Source: Leptospiraceae bacterium (GTDB lineage: Bacteria > Spirochaetota > Leptospiria > Leptospirales > Leptospiraceae). Taken from it: DNA of 64,000 nt. Both the position numbers and the translations under genes were made by a program. Positions within the stretch are counted from its first letter, which is position 1, and every line of letters starts with the position of its first letter. Below are positions 28,237 through 36,509 of the stretch, in pieces. The stretch spans positions 162,119 through 226,118 of the forward strand of contig JAKRSH010000017.1 in the NCBI GenBank assembly GCA_022402465.1. Direction: 5' to 3'. The notes under the pieces were generated by a model that was not told the DNA's origin, did not search any database, and worked only from the letters and a program-made list of their open reading frames with translations.

Positions 28237-29004
28237 TCAAAGTTGACCTAGTAGCTGCCTTGCATAATCAGATTTCCATAATGGAAAGCTTCCGTTTATT
28301 CTACTATTAACTTCGACTATTTTACCAGATTTAATGACCATAACTTCATCAGCTATTCTTTGCATAAGTTTTAAATTATGGGTAATTAAAACAATACTGG
28401 AATTCTTAGTTTTTAAAGAATTCATCAATAATTCAATCATATTTTTCTCTTGGATGGGATCTAGGGCTGTGGTCGGTTCGTCTGCAATAATTATTTCTGA
28501 TTCAGAAAATTGAGCCATAGCTATTGTGATTCTTTGTTTCTCTCCACCAGATACTTGGCTAGGTAGGCTTTGGAAAGATCTCTCGGGGTCTCGGATTCCG
28601 AATTTTGCCCAATGCACACAACATTCCTGTTCTGATAAATCTTTACCAAGAACCAAGGAATAGTATTCCTGAACTTGATTTCCAATCTTTCTGTAAGGAT
28701 GGAAAGCCAAATGAGGATTTTGTGGAATCATATTTATTTTTTTCCCACGTATAGATTTCCATTTTTCTTTCTTCCAGTAATCATAAGATTTACCAAAGAG
28801 TTGAAATTGTTCAAAGGCAATTTTAGTATTTTTAGGAAGCATACCAAACAGGCTAAATGCAAAAGTTGTTTTGCCACTTCCCGATTCCCCAATTAAAGCA
28901 TATACTTTCCCTTGTTGAATTCTCCAAGAAAAATCATCTAGAATTGACTTAGGTTTACTGATAGAATCAATTTTTAATCGACTCAGCTCTAAAAATGCCT
29001 CCAT
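28237..29004 (-). CDS. ABC transporter ATP-binding protein, oligopeptide/nickel type
   Basis: 255 residues with a complete nucleotide-binding domain: Walker A 'IGESGSGKTT' near residue 38, Q-loop 'NMIPQNPHLAFHP' near 91, signature 'QVSGGEKQRI' near 148, Walker B 'EIIIADEPTT' near 170 and the H-loop 'LITHNL' near 206. Closest in style to DppD/OppD ATPases. No permease or binding protein lies nearby, so the transported substrate and partners are unknown. It is between gmhA and the FHA protein, with 2-3 nt gaps on both sides. Confidence 0.88.
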   Translation of the reverse strand: MEAFLELSRLKIDSISKPKSILDDFSWRIQQGKVYALIGESGSGKTTFAFSLFGMLPKNTKIAFEQFQLFGKSYDYWKKEKWKSIRGKKINMIPQNPHLAFHPYRKIGNQVQEYYSLVLGKDLSEQECCVHWAKFGIRDPERSFQSLPSQVSGGEKQRITIAMAQFSESEIIIADEPTTALDPIQEKNMIELLMNSLKTKNSSIVLITHNLKLMQRIADEVMVIKSGKIVEVNSRINGSFPLWKSDYARQLLGQL

Positions 29005-29007
29005 AGC

Positions 29008-29589
29008 TCAATCTAAGCCAAACAACTCTTTCTCGATAATGCTACAAAAAATGTGTCCAATTAAAATATGACATTCTTGGATTCTTGCTGTAACTGATGA
29101 GGGGACTATTATTTCATAATCACAAACAGATTTTAATTTGCCACCATTTCCACCTAGCATAGCAATAGTGCTTAAGCCCTGGAGTTTTGCTTGATGAAAT
29201 GCCTTAATCACATTAGGCGAGTTGCCAGAGGTGGTAATTCCAACCAAAACATCACCTTTTTGACCAAAGGCTTCTACTTGCCTAGAAAAAATATCCTCAT
29301 ATCCATAATCATTAGAACAAGCAGTCAAAATAGCATGATCTGTTCCAAGTGCCATAGCGGGAATAGCTCTTCTCTCATTTCCCGATTTGTAACGAACTAC
29401 TAACTCTGCTGCAATATGAGCGGCGTCACAGGATGAACCACCATTTCCACAAAACAGAATTTTATTACCCGCTTTTAAAGATTTACTCAGAGCAAGACCT
29501 ATCGTTTCTATGGTATTGATTGATTCTTTTAAAACTAATTCTTTTGTTTGAATAGAATCTTTTATCTGTTCTTGGATCATATCTTTCAT
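29008..29589 (-). CDS. gmhA: sedoheptulose 7-phosphate isomerase
   Basis: 193 residues, SIS fold. It makes D-glycero-D-manno-heptose 7-phosphate, the first ADP-heptose step. Typical blocks are '[20 protein letters not shown]' near residue 43, '[19 protein letters not shown]' near 113, and the C-terminal '[18 protein letters not shown]' with the metal-binding His/Glu. It supplies the substrate of RfaE1 (4446-5456). Its start overlaps the upstream gene's stop by 4 nt, so it is translated with that gene. Confidence 0.94.
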   Translation of the reverse strand: MKDMIQEQIKDSIQTKELVLKESINTIETIGLALSKSLKAGNKILFCGNGGSSCDAAHIAAELVVRYKSGNERRAIPAMALGTDHAILTACSNDYGYEDIFSRQVEAFGQKGDVLVGITTSGNSPNVIKAFHQAKLQGLSTIAMLGGNGGKLKSVCDYEIIVPSSVTARIQECHILIGHIFCSIIEKELFGLD

Positions 29590-30329
29590 GATTTTAATTC
29601 CTTCTCTTTATCCATCTTTGTTTTAATGATTTCGATTAATCGATACAATTCTTCCATTGCTTTGTCAGGATACAATAGTGATTTGTTTTTTGTATGCGGA
29701 TTCCAATCTTCACTGTTTTTTCCTTGGTTCAGATAGAACAACTCATCATGGATAATTTTCTTTTGTTTTCTGGTTGCATGAGCTAAATAAAAATCAGTAA
29801 AATCTCTATCTAAGCAAACCATTAAAAGTGCCGATGAATCTGGTCTTAACCTAAGTAATATTTGTTGTTGCCAAAAGATTGACCAATCCAAAATTTGTTT
29901 CCAATCTTGGTGGTTTTGAGGAAGTTGTGGTTTCCATAATTCTAAAAATGAATTCAGATCTGAATGCTCTCTTTGCAGGGCTCTAGAGAGTTCTGCCTCA
30001 GTTATCTGCAAGACCCCTGTTGTTATTCCATCCTTATCTAATAAAGAATTCCCAGTGATCAAAACTATTTGAAAATTACTGCCTTCCAGTTTATACAAAT
30101 CAGTTCCATTTTTCTTCAATTTATAATCTTTTCGTACGATTTGTTCGCCTGTTTTAAGTCCTTTAGTAAGATGAAAAGCATTAAACTTTTTCTTAGCTTT
30201 CTCAAGTTCTCGTTCAAATCCTTCCGGTTGTAGGATTTCTTCTGCATCTTCCGCTTTGATATTTCTCTTCTTATTGAACCCAAAAATACTAGACCAAAGA
30301 GATTTTTTATTTTGATTTTTTTTCGCCAT
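29586..30329 (-). CDS. hypothetical protein in LPS cluster
   Basis: About 247 residues, not recognised. A basic N-terminus ('[12 protein letters not shown]') leads to a charged helix-rich region and a mixed middle ('[20 protein letters not shown]'). No membrane span. The ATG at 30329 has GAGAGAG just upstream and overlaps the glycosyltransferase end by 23 nt; the longer frame to 30392 has no such support. Tight coupling with a GT2 gene and gmhA suggests an envelope-related role, by position only. Confidence 0.72.
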   Translation of the reverse strand: MAKKNQNKKSLWSSIFGFNKKRNIKAEDAEEILQPEGFERELEKAKKKFNAFHLTKGLKTGEQIVRKDYKLKKNGTDLYKLEGSNFQIVLITGNSLLDKDGITTGVLQITEAELSRALQREHSDLNSFLELWKPQLPQNHQDWKQILDWSIFWQQQILLRLRPDSSALLMVCLDRDFTDFYLAHATRKQKKIIHDELFYLNQGKNSEDWNPHTKNKSLLYPDKAMEELYRLIEIIKTKMDKEKELKS

Positions 30330-31131
30330 AACTCTCTCGTAAATTTGAAGGTCTTTGGATAATTTTATGATGAAGTTCGTAGATCTTGGCATACTTAAGA
30401 AAAGTGGAAAAGGCTGAGGAAGCTGCTATAGCAAATCCTGGAAAACCATCTAAGAAACCTCTTTTGAAAATATATATTTCCCAAAATTTACCTATTGGCT
30501 TTAGTAAAGTTGAAAGCAAAGAAAATTTATTTCCTTTTTCAAAACGAGTATGAGCAACTATACTCGAAAATTTATTGATTGTTTCGATTTGATCGCTTAA
30601 ATCCTTAAAGCTAAAATGAATTATATTGCCAGCTATCTTCGAACCTTTTCCTATGATTTCAATGTAATCATGTGGATTTTCTCCTACCCAAGTCGCCTTA
30701 GATTTTTGAAACAATCGATATCTATAAAGCGGATACCAACCAGAATGATGAATGAATCTACCCAGATGCCAAGTGAGTCTTGAAATTTTGAAACCAATTA
30801 CCTCAGATGATTTTTGTTTCTTCCAATCCAGAATAGCTTCTCGCAGTATCATATCAACACGTTCATCGGCATCTAAAGAAAGAACCCATTCATTCTCACA
30901 ATATTCCATAGCTTTGTTTTTCTGTTGAACATGCCCATAAAAAGGATGCTCTAGAAATCGTACTTTTGGATTTTGGATAGCAATTTCTTTGGTTCTATCT
31001 TTACTAAATGAATCTAAAATTAGAATCTCGTCTGCAATTTCCGAAACAGATTCTATGCAATCCTGGATATTTTTTTCTTCATTGAAGGTTATGATAGAGA
31101 CAGATAGCTTGGTGGAATTGGCTTGTTCCAT
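30307..31131 (-). CDS. glycosyltransferase family 2 (WaaE/KdtX-like)
   Basis: 274 residues, GT-A fold. 'SVSIITFNEEKNIQDCIESV' near residue 10, 'EILILDSFSKDRTKEIA' near 34 and the metal-binding 'WVLSLDADERVD' near 82 are characteristic of the WaaE/KdtX group that glucosylates LPS core heptose. 'GWYPLYRYRLFQKSKATWVG' near 140 is also typical. Placement next to gmhA fits LPS core assembly; the exact acceptor is not known. Confidence 0.9.
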   Translation of the reverse strand: MEQANSTKLSVSIITFNEEKNIQDCIESVSEIADEILILDSFSKDRTKEIAIQNPKVRFLEHPFYGHVQQKNKAMEYCENEWVLSLDADERVDMILREAILDWKKQKSSEVIGFKISRLTWHLGRFIHHSGWYPLYRYRLFQKSKATWVGENPHDYIEIIGKGSKIAGNIIHFSFKDLSDQIETINKFSSIVAHTRFEKGNKFSLLSTLLKPIGKFWEIYIFKRGFLDGFPGFAIAASSAFSTFLKYAKIYELHHKIIQRPSNLRESYGEKKSK

Positions 31132-31164
31132 GGTTAGATTTCAGTATTCAGTTCCTTTATAAAA

Positions 31165-33105
31165 ATGAAACTAAAAAAGATCCATCAAATCTCATTTCTA
31201 TTTTTTGTTCTTTTTTTAATTAGCTTTCCACTTTCTGTGAGTTTCTCCCAGACTTTCTTTGTTCTCAGCTTTTTAACTTGTTTCCTGTATTTTTTTCAAA
31301 AAAAAAGAAAGGACAAACTCTTCCTTCAAAAAGGATACTTTCCTCCTGTTTTTTGGGCAGCACTATCTATTTACCTAGGAGTTCTAATCTCAACAATTTA
31401 CAATTGGATACTAGGATCCAAGACAATTACCTCATATTGGAATAGCCAATCTGAACTTCATGATATTTGGATGGTACTCGCTATTCCGCTTGGAATCTTT
31501 CATAGTAAACTCATAAAACAGGAGAGAACTCTCAAAAGAGTAATTCTAATTTCTTTCCTTCTTTGTTTGCTTGTAGGTATGATTTCTGTTTTCACACCCT
31601 ATCGTTTGGGTAGATGGATAAGTCTTGGACTTGAGTATCCCGAGGGGGAAAGATTGCAGCACTTTGCAGGTTCTATCTTTGGTAGATTTACCTATCTCCC
31701 AATAGGACTTATGAATACTCATCTTACCTATGGTGGAATTTATGGAATGCTTTTATTTTCTGTTTTTCTTTCTAACTTTATTCCCTTCTTCCAGAAAATT
31801 GGGAGTTTGCATTCTGTTTGGAAAAAACTAATTTATAGTTTTCTAACTCTGTTTCTTACTCTAGCATCTGTTTCTATTTTGGTATGGAACCAATCACGTT
31901 CGATTTGGATCTCGATTTTCTTTTTAATAAGTTTGTTTATTTTTTGTAAAATTGTAAGGAGCATTTCTAAAAATAACATTCTCTCCATTTTTCTCTCTGC
32001 AAAAAAAAGCAGAATCCTTTTTACTTTTTTCAGTTCTGCCATATTCATCCTCGTTTCGTTCACACTCATTCAAGGCTTTTGGGATAAGAATTGGTTACTG
32101 CAAAGAAGTGTTCGTGAATTAACACAAACAAGGAGTACAGAAAACCAAAGGTATTTTATCTATAGAAATTCATTTGAGATTCTCAAAGAAAATTGGATCC
32201 TTGGCATTGGAAATGGACAATTTACGAAAGAGCAAAATAAAGTTATACATAATACTTTGCTTACTAAGCCTTGGTTGCTCTATGAACTCACTATAACGCC
32301 CAAATCTCATGCTCACAATGATTTTCTACAATTTTGGTTAGCTGGTGGACTGATATCAGCCTTAGCATGGTTGTATTTTTGGATTTTAATATTTCATAAG
32401 AATCTGGATCTTTTATTCAAAAATAAAATCAATTTAGGAATGGGCGTAACAGTGCTCTTTGTTGCGGGAATTTTCCAATGTTATATGTTAGATGATGAAG
32501 TAGCCCTTCCCTTCTATGCCTTGATTGGTTTGCTTTTTCGGAACAAAATTGCAGCACCTACTTTGCATAGCTTTCGCAAAATCATTGCTTTCATTTTAGT
32601 TCTTGGTATTAGTTTATTAAGCTTAGGAATCTATCTATACAGAAATCAAGTCAAACCGGAAGATATTCTCATCCAAAAACAAAACTCCTATACTGTGGAC
32701 AATACATTGATCTTTGATCTGCAAGGTTGCCTCACTCACACATATTCAAATAATCTTTCCATTCGAAGGCAGCCTTTTTGGATCAATGTGGATTGGAAAC
32801 CTCGATCAAAGATTGATACTGCACCAAATCTAATTAAGGTTAAAATTACTATCCTTGATAGAGATAGTTTTGACCAAGATAAGGAATACAAAGCGCATCA
32901 ATCTACAATTTTAGAAACCCTTATCCTAGCCTTAAGTACGGATACGAAGGGAATAGAAATTCCTAACAATACTGCAATAGAATCCAAAGCCTTTCCTGGC
33001 AATGTACGATTTCGTGATTTTAAAATAGAAATCAATAAGAATGAGCTAAGAGGTCAAGAACCAAGTTTCTTCGTAAACCAAAACTGCAGCAAAGGAAATC
33101 TTTAG
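31165..33105 (+). CDS. O-antigen ligase/polymerase-like membrane protein (Wzy_C family)
   Basis: 646 residues with about ten to twelve hydrophobic segments, the first at 9-43. The periplasmic loop block 'GIGNGQFT' then 'HAHNDFLQFWLAGGLISALA' near residues 375-400 is the WaaL/Wzy_C signature with the key His-x-x-His-Asn stretch. A soluble tail of about 150 residues (490-646) follows the last span. It probably joins or polymerises glycan on lipid A-core. It diverges from the glycosyltransferase gene with only 33 nt between starts. Ligase versus polymerase cannot be settled. Confidence 0.87.
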   Translation: MKLKKIHQISFLFFVLFLISFPLSVSFSQTFFVLSFLTCFLYFFQKKRKDKLFLQKGYFPPVFWAALSIYLGVLISTIYNWILGSKTITSYWNSQSELHDIWMVLAIPLGIFHSKLIKQERTLKRVILISFLLCLLVGMISVFTPYRLGRWISLGLEYPEGERLQHFAGSIFGRFTYLPIGLMNTHLTYGGIYGMLLFSVFLSNFIPFFQKIGSLHSVWKKLIYSFLTLFLTLASVSILVWNQSRSIWISIFFLISLFIFCKIVRSISKNNILSIFLSAKKSRILFTFFSSAIFILVSFTLIQGFWDKNWLLQRSVRELTQTRSTENQRYFIYRNSFEILKENWILGIGNGQFTKEQNKVIHNTLLTKPWLLYELTITPKSHAHNDFLQFWLAGGLISALAWLYFWILIFHKNLDLLFKNKINLGMGVTVLFVAGIFQCYMLDDEVALPFYALIGLLFRNKIAAPTLHSFRKIIAFILVLGISLLSLGIYLYRNQVKPEDILIQKQNSYTVDNTLIFDLQGCLTHTYSNNLSIRRQPFWINVDWKPRSKIDTAPNLIKVKITILDRDSFDQDKEYKAHQSTILETLILALSTDTKGIEIPNNTAIESKAFPGNVRFRDFKIEINKNELRGQEPSFFVNQNCSKGNL

Positions 33106-33274
33106 TCCCAATCACCACTTCGGGCGTCCTGCCCTCAGTCCGATTGCATACGCTCCCTAGGGTCGCTACAATCGGATCGCTGATTGGTCGTTCGATTCCA
33201 CTTGTTAATCTAATGCTAAGTATGGGTAATTTGTTTGTGTAAATTAGATTCTAATTTACCTGGAGCGGGAATCG
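33105..33274. repeat. 170-bp direct repeat, copy A
   Basis: Matches 33314-33483 at a fixed offset of 209 with only a handful of substitutions and no net indel. Its last 18 bases (33257-33274) repeat the 3' end of the tRNA-Leu gene. It is clearly more GC-rich than its surroundings. Its first base is the last base of the upstream ligase stop codon. Confidence 0.9.
33108..33187. repeat. nested palindrome in repeat copy A
   Basis: Outer arms CCAATCA (33108-33114) and TGATTGG (33181-33187) enclose a small stem GGGC/GCCC (33122-33125 with 33131-33134). They also enclose a larger stem CCGATTG/CAATCGG (33140-33146 with 33169-33175) capped by the self-complementary CCCTAGGG (33155-33162). All elements recur in copy B, offset 209. 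Confidence 0.85.
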
Positions 33275-33283
33275 CTCACACTC

Positions 33284-33303
33284 CCAAGTCTTCCTGACTT
33301 TGG
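33284..33303. repeat. stem-loop between the two repeat copies
   Basis: CCAAGTC (33284-33290) pairs with GACTTTGG (33296-33303), with one bulged T and a 5-nt loop. It lies in the 39-bp spacer unique to the junction between the copies. Confidence 0.65.
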
Positions 33304-33313
33304 AGCTTCGCCC

Positions 33314-33483
33314 GTCCCAATCACCGCTTCGGGCTTCCTGCCCTCAGTCCGATTGCATACGCTCCCTAGGGTCGCTACAATCGGAACGCTGATTGGTCGT
33401 TCGATTCCACTTGTTAATCTAATGCCAAGTGTGGGTATGTTGTTTGTGTAAATTAGATTCTAATTTACCTGGAGCGGGAATCG
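33314..33483. repeat. 170-bp direct repeat, copy B
   Basis: Second copy, running into the tRNA-Leu gene so that its last 18 bases are the true tRNA 3' end. The outer palindrome arms are at 33317-33323 and 33390-33396, the inner at 33349-33355 and 33378-33384, and the CCCTAGGG core at 33364-33371. Confidence 0.9.
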
Positions 33484-33549
33484 AACCCGCACGAGATTAC
33501 TCTCACAGGATTTTAAGTCCTGTGTGTCTACCAGTTCCACCATCCAGGC
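33466..33549 (-). tRNA. tRNA-Leu (anticodon UAA)
   Basis: 84 nt with the long variable arm of class II tRNAs. The acceptor GCCTGGA pairs with TCCAGGT (first pair G-U), discriminator A. The anticodon stem CAGGA/TCCTG closes loop CTTAAAA, giving UAA. The T arm GCGGGTTCGATTCCCGC is canonical. CCA is not encoded. It follows tRNA-Cys by 14 nt on the same strand. Confidence 0.96.
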
Positions 33550-33563
33550 GATTTTACTTCGCA

Positions 33564-33635
33564 AGGCGTCGCCGGGATTCGAACCCGGGATCAAGCTTTT
33601 GCAGAGCCATGCCTTAGCCACTTGGCCACGACGCC
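33564..33635 (-). tRNA. tRNA-Cys (anticodon GCA)
   Basis: 72 nt. Acceptor GGCGTCG pairs with CGACGCC, discriminator T(U) as usual for tRNA-Cys. The anticodon loop CTGCAAA gives GCA, and the T arm is CCGGGTTCGAATCCCGG. CCA is not encoded. A TTGACT about 35 nt upstream may be part of its promoter, but no well-spaced -10 was found. Confidence 0.96.
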
Positions 33636-33703
33636 ATGGCATAATGGTAGGATTTTTTATGACACGAATGAGTCAATAGAAATAGTCAAAAGTTTCTTAA
33701 GAA

Positions 33704-35536
33704 TCATTCCCACTCTATGGTTCCAGGAGGTTTATTGGTTAAATCGAAGAATACATCTGATATTTGAGAGATGGTTTGGATTTCAGAACACAGTTTGGCA
33801 AGAAGATCCCATTTCATGGGATAAAAATTCGCAGTCATAGCCTCATTGCTTTCCACAGGACGAAGTATGATAGAAAACTTACCTTTCTCCCTACCACAGG
33901 GAACCAAGACTACCGGCATCTGCCAGATATCCTTGGTTATTTTATGGTCAAAAATAAATTGATTGGTAATACAATCAGCTTCTCTCAAAAGATCAGAATG
34001 CTCTTTGTTTAAATGCAATTCTGTATATTCTAATGAATCTGGAAAACGAATAGAGTTTAAATTATTTGGTAGAAGTACGATTCTATTGATTTCCTTGAAT
34101 TTATTTGTTATTGAAGTTGCAATTTTGTCTAGAAGATTCCAATCTTGGCTAAATTGGTTTATGAGTAAACAGTTGGCGTAAGACCTTTGGTCACCTTGCA
34201 CACCAACAGAGGGAAAGGGAAGTACCTTACATATAAAATTAGGTATTTCTTTTTGAAAAAAATGTTGAATATTCTTCTCTATTGCAGGATCTACTTCCCG
34301 CTGAGTTGCTATCATTCGCACAACAAGTCCAGGTCCAGGAAAAGGATGTCTATCTGTCCATTGTGTATCTAAACCAAGGTAATTTCCGAGTTCTCTAACC
34401 TCATCCTTATAAAGATCGCGTAGTGGTTCAATGATTTTCCCTTCGTCTAACATTTTTTGTATGGCTGGAACTCGGTTGTGGTGGGTTTTAATTTTATGTG
34501 AATGTTTGGTTCCACCACTCTCAATTGTATCTGGATAAATTGTTCCCTGTCCTAGTATCCATTCTTTAGGATCTAAATTTAATTCTTCTACGGCACGTGC
34601 TTGTGCTTCTAGAAATAAATTTCCAACTATCAAACGCTTTTCTTCTGGATCTGATTTAGCTACTAAGGCATTATAAAAAACTTGGGACTCATCTGAGATT
34701 GTGAGATCTATTCCTAATTTATGAAGATTTTCTCTAAGGCCAGATACTTCATTTTTTCTCATGAAGCCTGTATCCACAAGTAAGCCTTTCACTCTTTGGG
34801 CACCCAATGATTTAGCAAGCATTAAGTAGGCAACGGTAGAATCAACGCCTCCAGATACAAGCATGAAAACTTTCCCTCTTTCACCAACCTGTCTTCGGAT
34901 GATTTCCATTTCTTTCTGTATGAATTCCTGTAGATTCCAGGTATCCTTACAGCCACTGATCCTTATAAAATTGCTTAAGAGAGTATTACCATGAATTGTA
35001 TGAGTTACCTCAGGGTGAAACTGGATTCCATAAATCTTCTTTGATTCATTCGAAACCATAGCAAATTGACAAGATTCCGTAGAACCAATATTCGAAAATC
35101 CTGGAGGAAGTTCTACAACCTCATCTCCATGACTCATCCATACTTTTTCTGTTCTACCAAGGCTTCTTGAAAGATTGGAAATATTAGAATCAAGAATTTG
35201 TATTTCAGCAGGTCCATATTCTGATTCCCCAGTGGATTCGACCTTTCCACCCAGAATCTTCATAGTCAATTGGTGTCCGTAGCAGATCCCAAGGATGGGT
35301 ATTCCGAGTTGAAAAATTTCAGGTGCTATTTGAGGAGAATCTTTTTCGTAAACCGATGAAGGCCCACCTGATAAAATAATCCCCGAATAGGAGGCATACT
35401 TTTCCATCCCTTCCTCATTGCTGAGAATCTCAGTATAAGCTCCTAGCCTACGAACCCTGGAAGCTATCAAATGAGAATACTGACCACCAAAATCGACTAC
35501 TGCTATCTTTTTATCACTTTCCACGTTGCTTGCCAA
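33704..35536 (-). CDS. guaA: GMP synthase (glutamine-hydrolysing), long form
   Basis: 610 residues against about 525 in E. coli. It converts XMP to GMP. The amidotransferase domain has the nucleophile Cys85 in 'GICYGHQ' and His174/Glu176 in 'IQFHPEVTH'. The ATP pyrophosphatase P-loop 'SGGVDST' is at 228-234, and 'WTDRHPFPGPGL' leads into the dimerisation domain. The extra residues lie within the last domain, between 'GDQRSYA' and 'LRPVES', as in long eukaryote-type GMP synthases. The TTG at 35536 is weakly supported; a GTG at 35524 is an alternative. Confidence 0.95.
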   Translation of the reverse strand: MASNVESDKKIAVVDFGGQYSHLIASRVRRLGAYTEILSNEEGMEKYASYSGIILSGGPSSVYEKDSPQIAPEIFQLGIPILGICYGHQLTMKILGGKVESTGESEYGPAEIQILDSNISNLSRSLGRTEKVWMSHGDEVVELPPGFSNIGSTESCQFAMVSNESKKIYGIQFHPEVTHTIHGNTLLSNFIRISGCKDTWNLQEFIQKEMEIIRRQVGERGKVFMLVSGGVDSTVAYLMLAKSLGAQRVKGLLVDTGFMRKNEVSGLRENLHKLGIDLTISDESQVFYNALVAKSDPEEKRLIVGNLFLEAQARAVEELNLDPKEWILGQGTIYPDTIESGGTKHSHKIKTHHNRVPAIQKMLDEGKIIEPLRDLYKDEVRELGNYLGLDTQWTDRHPFPGPGLVVRMIATQREVDPAIEKNIQHFFQKEIPNFICKVLPFPSVGVQGDQRSYANCLLINQFSQDWNLLDKIATSITNKFKEINRIVLLPNNLNSIRFPDSLEYTELHLNKEHSDLLREADCITNQFIFDHKITKDIWQMPVVLVPCGREKGKFSIILRPVESNEAMTANFYPMKWDLLAKLCSEIQTISQISDVFFDLTNKPPGTIEWE

Positions 35537-35565
35537 ATTATTATTGGAATTCTAGGGGTAAAGCA

Positions 35566-35964
35566 ATGAGTGAAAAAATTCCATCAAGCTATGAAGGAAA
35601 ACAATCCCATATTCCAGAACTTTCCATGCCCAAAATTGAGGTTTTTGCAAATGTCTACCCAGGCAAAGATTTTCAGATAGACTTTACCATTCCCGAATTC
35701 ACAGCTATTTGTCCAAAAACTGGTTTGCCTGATTTTGGGATTTTAGAAATTTCTTATAAACCAAATATATCTTGTATAGAATTAAAAAGCTTGAAGGAAT
35801 ATGTTCTTTCTTTTCGAAATGTTGGTATTTTTCATGAAAACGTTGTCAATAAATTACTAGAAGATCTTGTAAATGCTTGTCAGCCTTTCTATTTAAAGGT
35901 AAGAGGAGACTTCAATCCTAGGGGCGGTATTAAAACAATAGTTACTAGGGAATATAAAATATAA
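35566..35964 (+). CDS. queF: NADPH-dependent 7-cyano-7-deazaguanine reductase (preQ0 reductase)
   Basis: About 132 residues, the short unimodular QueF. It reduces preQ0 to preQ1 in queuosine synthesis. The nucleophile Cys49 and acid Asp56 are in 'TAICPKTGLPDF', and the NADPH motif is 'IELKSLKEY' near 71-79. The ATG at 35566 follows AGGGG by 8 nt; an upstream in-frame start at 35530 would overlap guaA. No other queuosine genes are in the window. The stop overlaps the next start by one base. Confidence 0.94.
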   Translation: MSEKIPSSYEGKQSHIPELSMPKIEVFANVYPGKDFQIDFTIPEFTAICPKTGLPDFGILEISYKPNISCIELKSLKEYVLSFRNVGIFHENVVNKLLEDLVNACQPFYLKVRGDFNPRGGIKTIVTREYKI

Positions 35965-36239
35965 TGGAATCATTTATTGGATATTTTGCAGCCTTCCTAA
36001 CAACTGTTTCCTTCTTGCCACAAGTTTTACTCGTTGTCTTAACGAAGAAAACCAGAGATATTTCAAGAAATATGTATTTGGTATTGACTCTTGGAGTGTT
36101 TCTCTGGTTAGTCTACGGCTTCATGAAATCAGATCTTCCTATAATTCTTGCAAATAGCATTACTTTACTTTTTACCTTAACTATTCTTGTGCTAAAAGTA
36201 TTGTCTAAAGATGAGGAAACACAAGCTTCAAATCGTTGA
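35964..36239 (+). CDS. SemiSWEET sugar transporter
   Basis: 91 residues, three membrane segments (about 5-22, 36-53 and 60-82) forming one triple-helix bundle that dimerises. The conserved Pro-Gln is in 'FLPQVLLVVLTKKTRDIS', and 'MYLVLTLGVFLWLVYGFMKS' carries the Trp/Tyr/Gly of the pore. It closely resembles the structurally known Leptospira SemiSWEET. It moves small sugars down their gradient; the natural sugar is uncertain. Coupled to queF through TAATG. Confidence 0.93.
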   Translation: MESFIGYFAAFLTTVSFLPQVLLVVLTKKTRDISRNMYLVLTLGVFLWLVYGFMKSDLPIILANSITLLFTLTILVLKVLSKDEETQASNR

Positions 36240-36268
36240 CAGTAGTTTTGCCTTTCCATTACTGTCAA
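36236..36268. promoter_or_regulatory. perfect 9-bp inverted repeat between SemiSWEET and ferredoxin genes
   Basis: TTGACAGTA (36236-36244) and TACTGTCAA (36260-36268), 15 nt apart, spanning the SemiSWEET stop codon and ending 22 nt before the ferredoxin start. It could be a protein operator or an mRNA hairpin; no T-run follows, so it is not a standard terminator. TTGACA also matches a -35 box. Confidence 0.5.
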
Positions 36269-36290
36269 ATCAGAAGCCTGGAGGTATATC

Positions 36291-36509
36291 TTGACTAAAA
36301 TAGCTTACGTTGACAAAGACAATTGCACCTCTTGCAATATGTGTGCAGACAATATGCCTAAATACTTTCAAATGGATGCGGATGATATTTCAGAGACTCA
36401 CATTGATGGATCCAACATCAACAATGCAGAAATTCCAGATGAAGAAATTAAAGCAGTTCAGAAAGAAATGGATGAATGCCCTGGAGAGTGCATACACTGG
36501 AAGAATTAA
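36291..36509 (+). CDS. single-cluster [4Fe-4S] ferredoxin
   Basis: 72 residues, acidic. Cys12, Cys15 and Cys18 ('CTSCNMC') plus Cys63 in 'ECPGECIHW' form one [4Fe-4S] site; Cys67 is extra. The start is TTG, clearly set by GGAGGT 6 nt upstream. An electron carrier whose partner is unknown. The stop overlaps the convergent phosphodiesterase gene by 4 nt. A longer overlapping frame (36310-36522) is a shadow. Confidence 0.9.
   Translation: MTKIAYVDKDNCTSCNMCADNMPKYFQMDADDISETHIDGSNINNAEIPDEEIKAVQKEMDECPGECIHWKN

Noticed and set aside
33257..33274. Second tRNA-Leu gene or pseudogene
   Set aside because: Only 18 bases of the 3' end are present.
33105..33483. CRISPR array
   Set aside because: Only two copies, far too long as repeat units, with internal palindromes and a tRNA end; no cas genes.
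33105..33640. Integrated genomic island at tRNA-Leu
   Set aside because: The tRNA-end duplication is real, but the interval is tiny and no integrase or mobile gene is in the window.
33429..33642. Two overlapping open frames on opposite strands of about 60 residues
   Set aside because: They are produced by the tRNA-Leu and tRNA-Cys genes.
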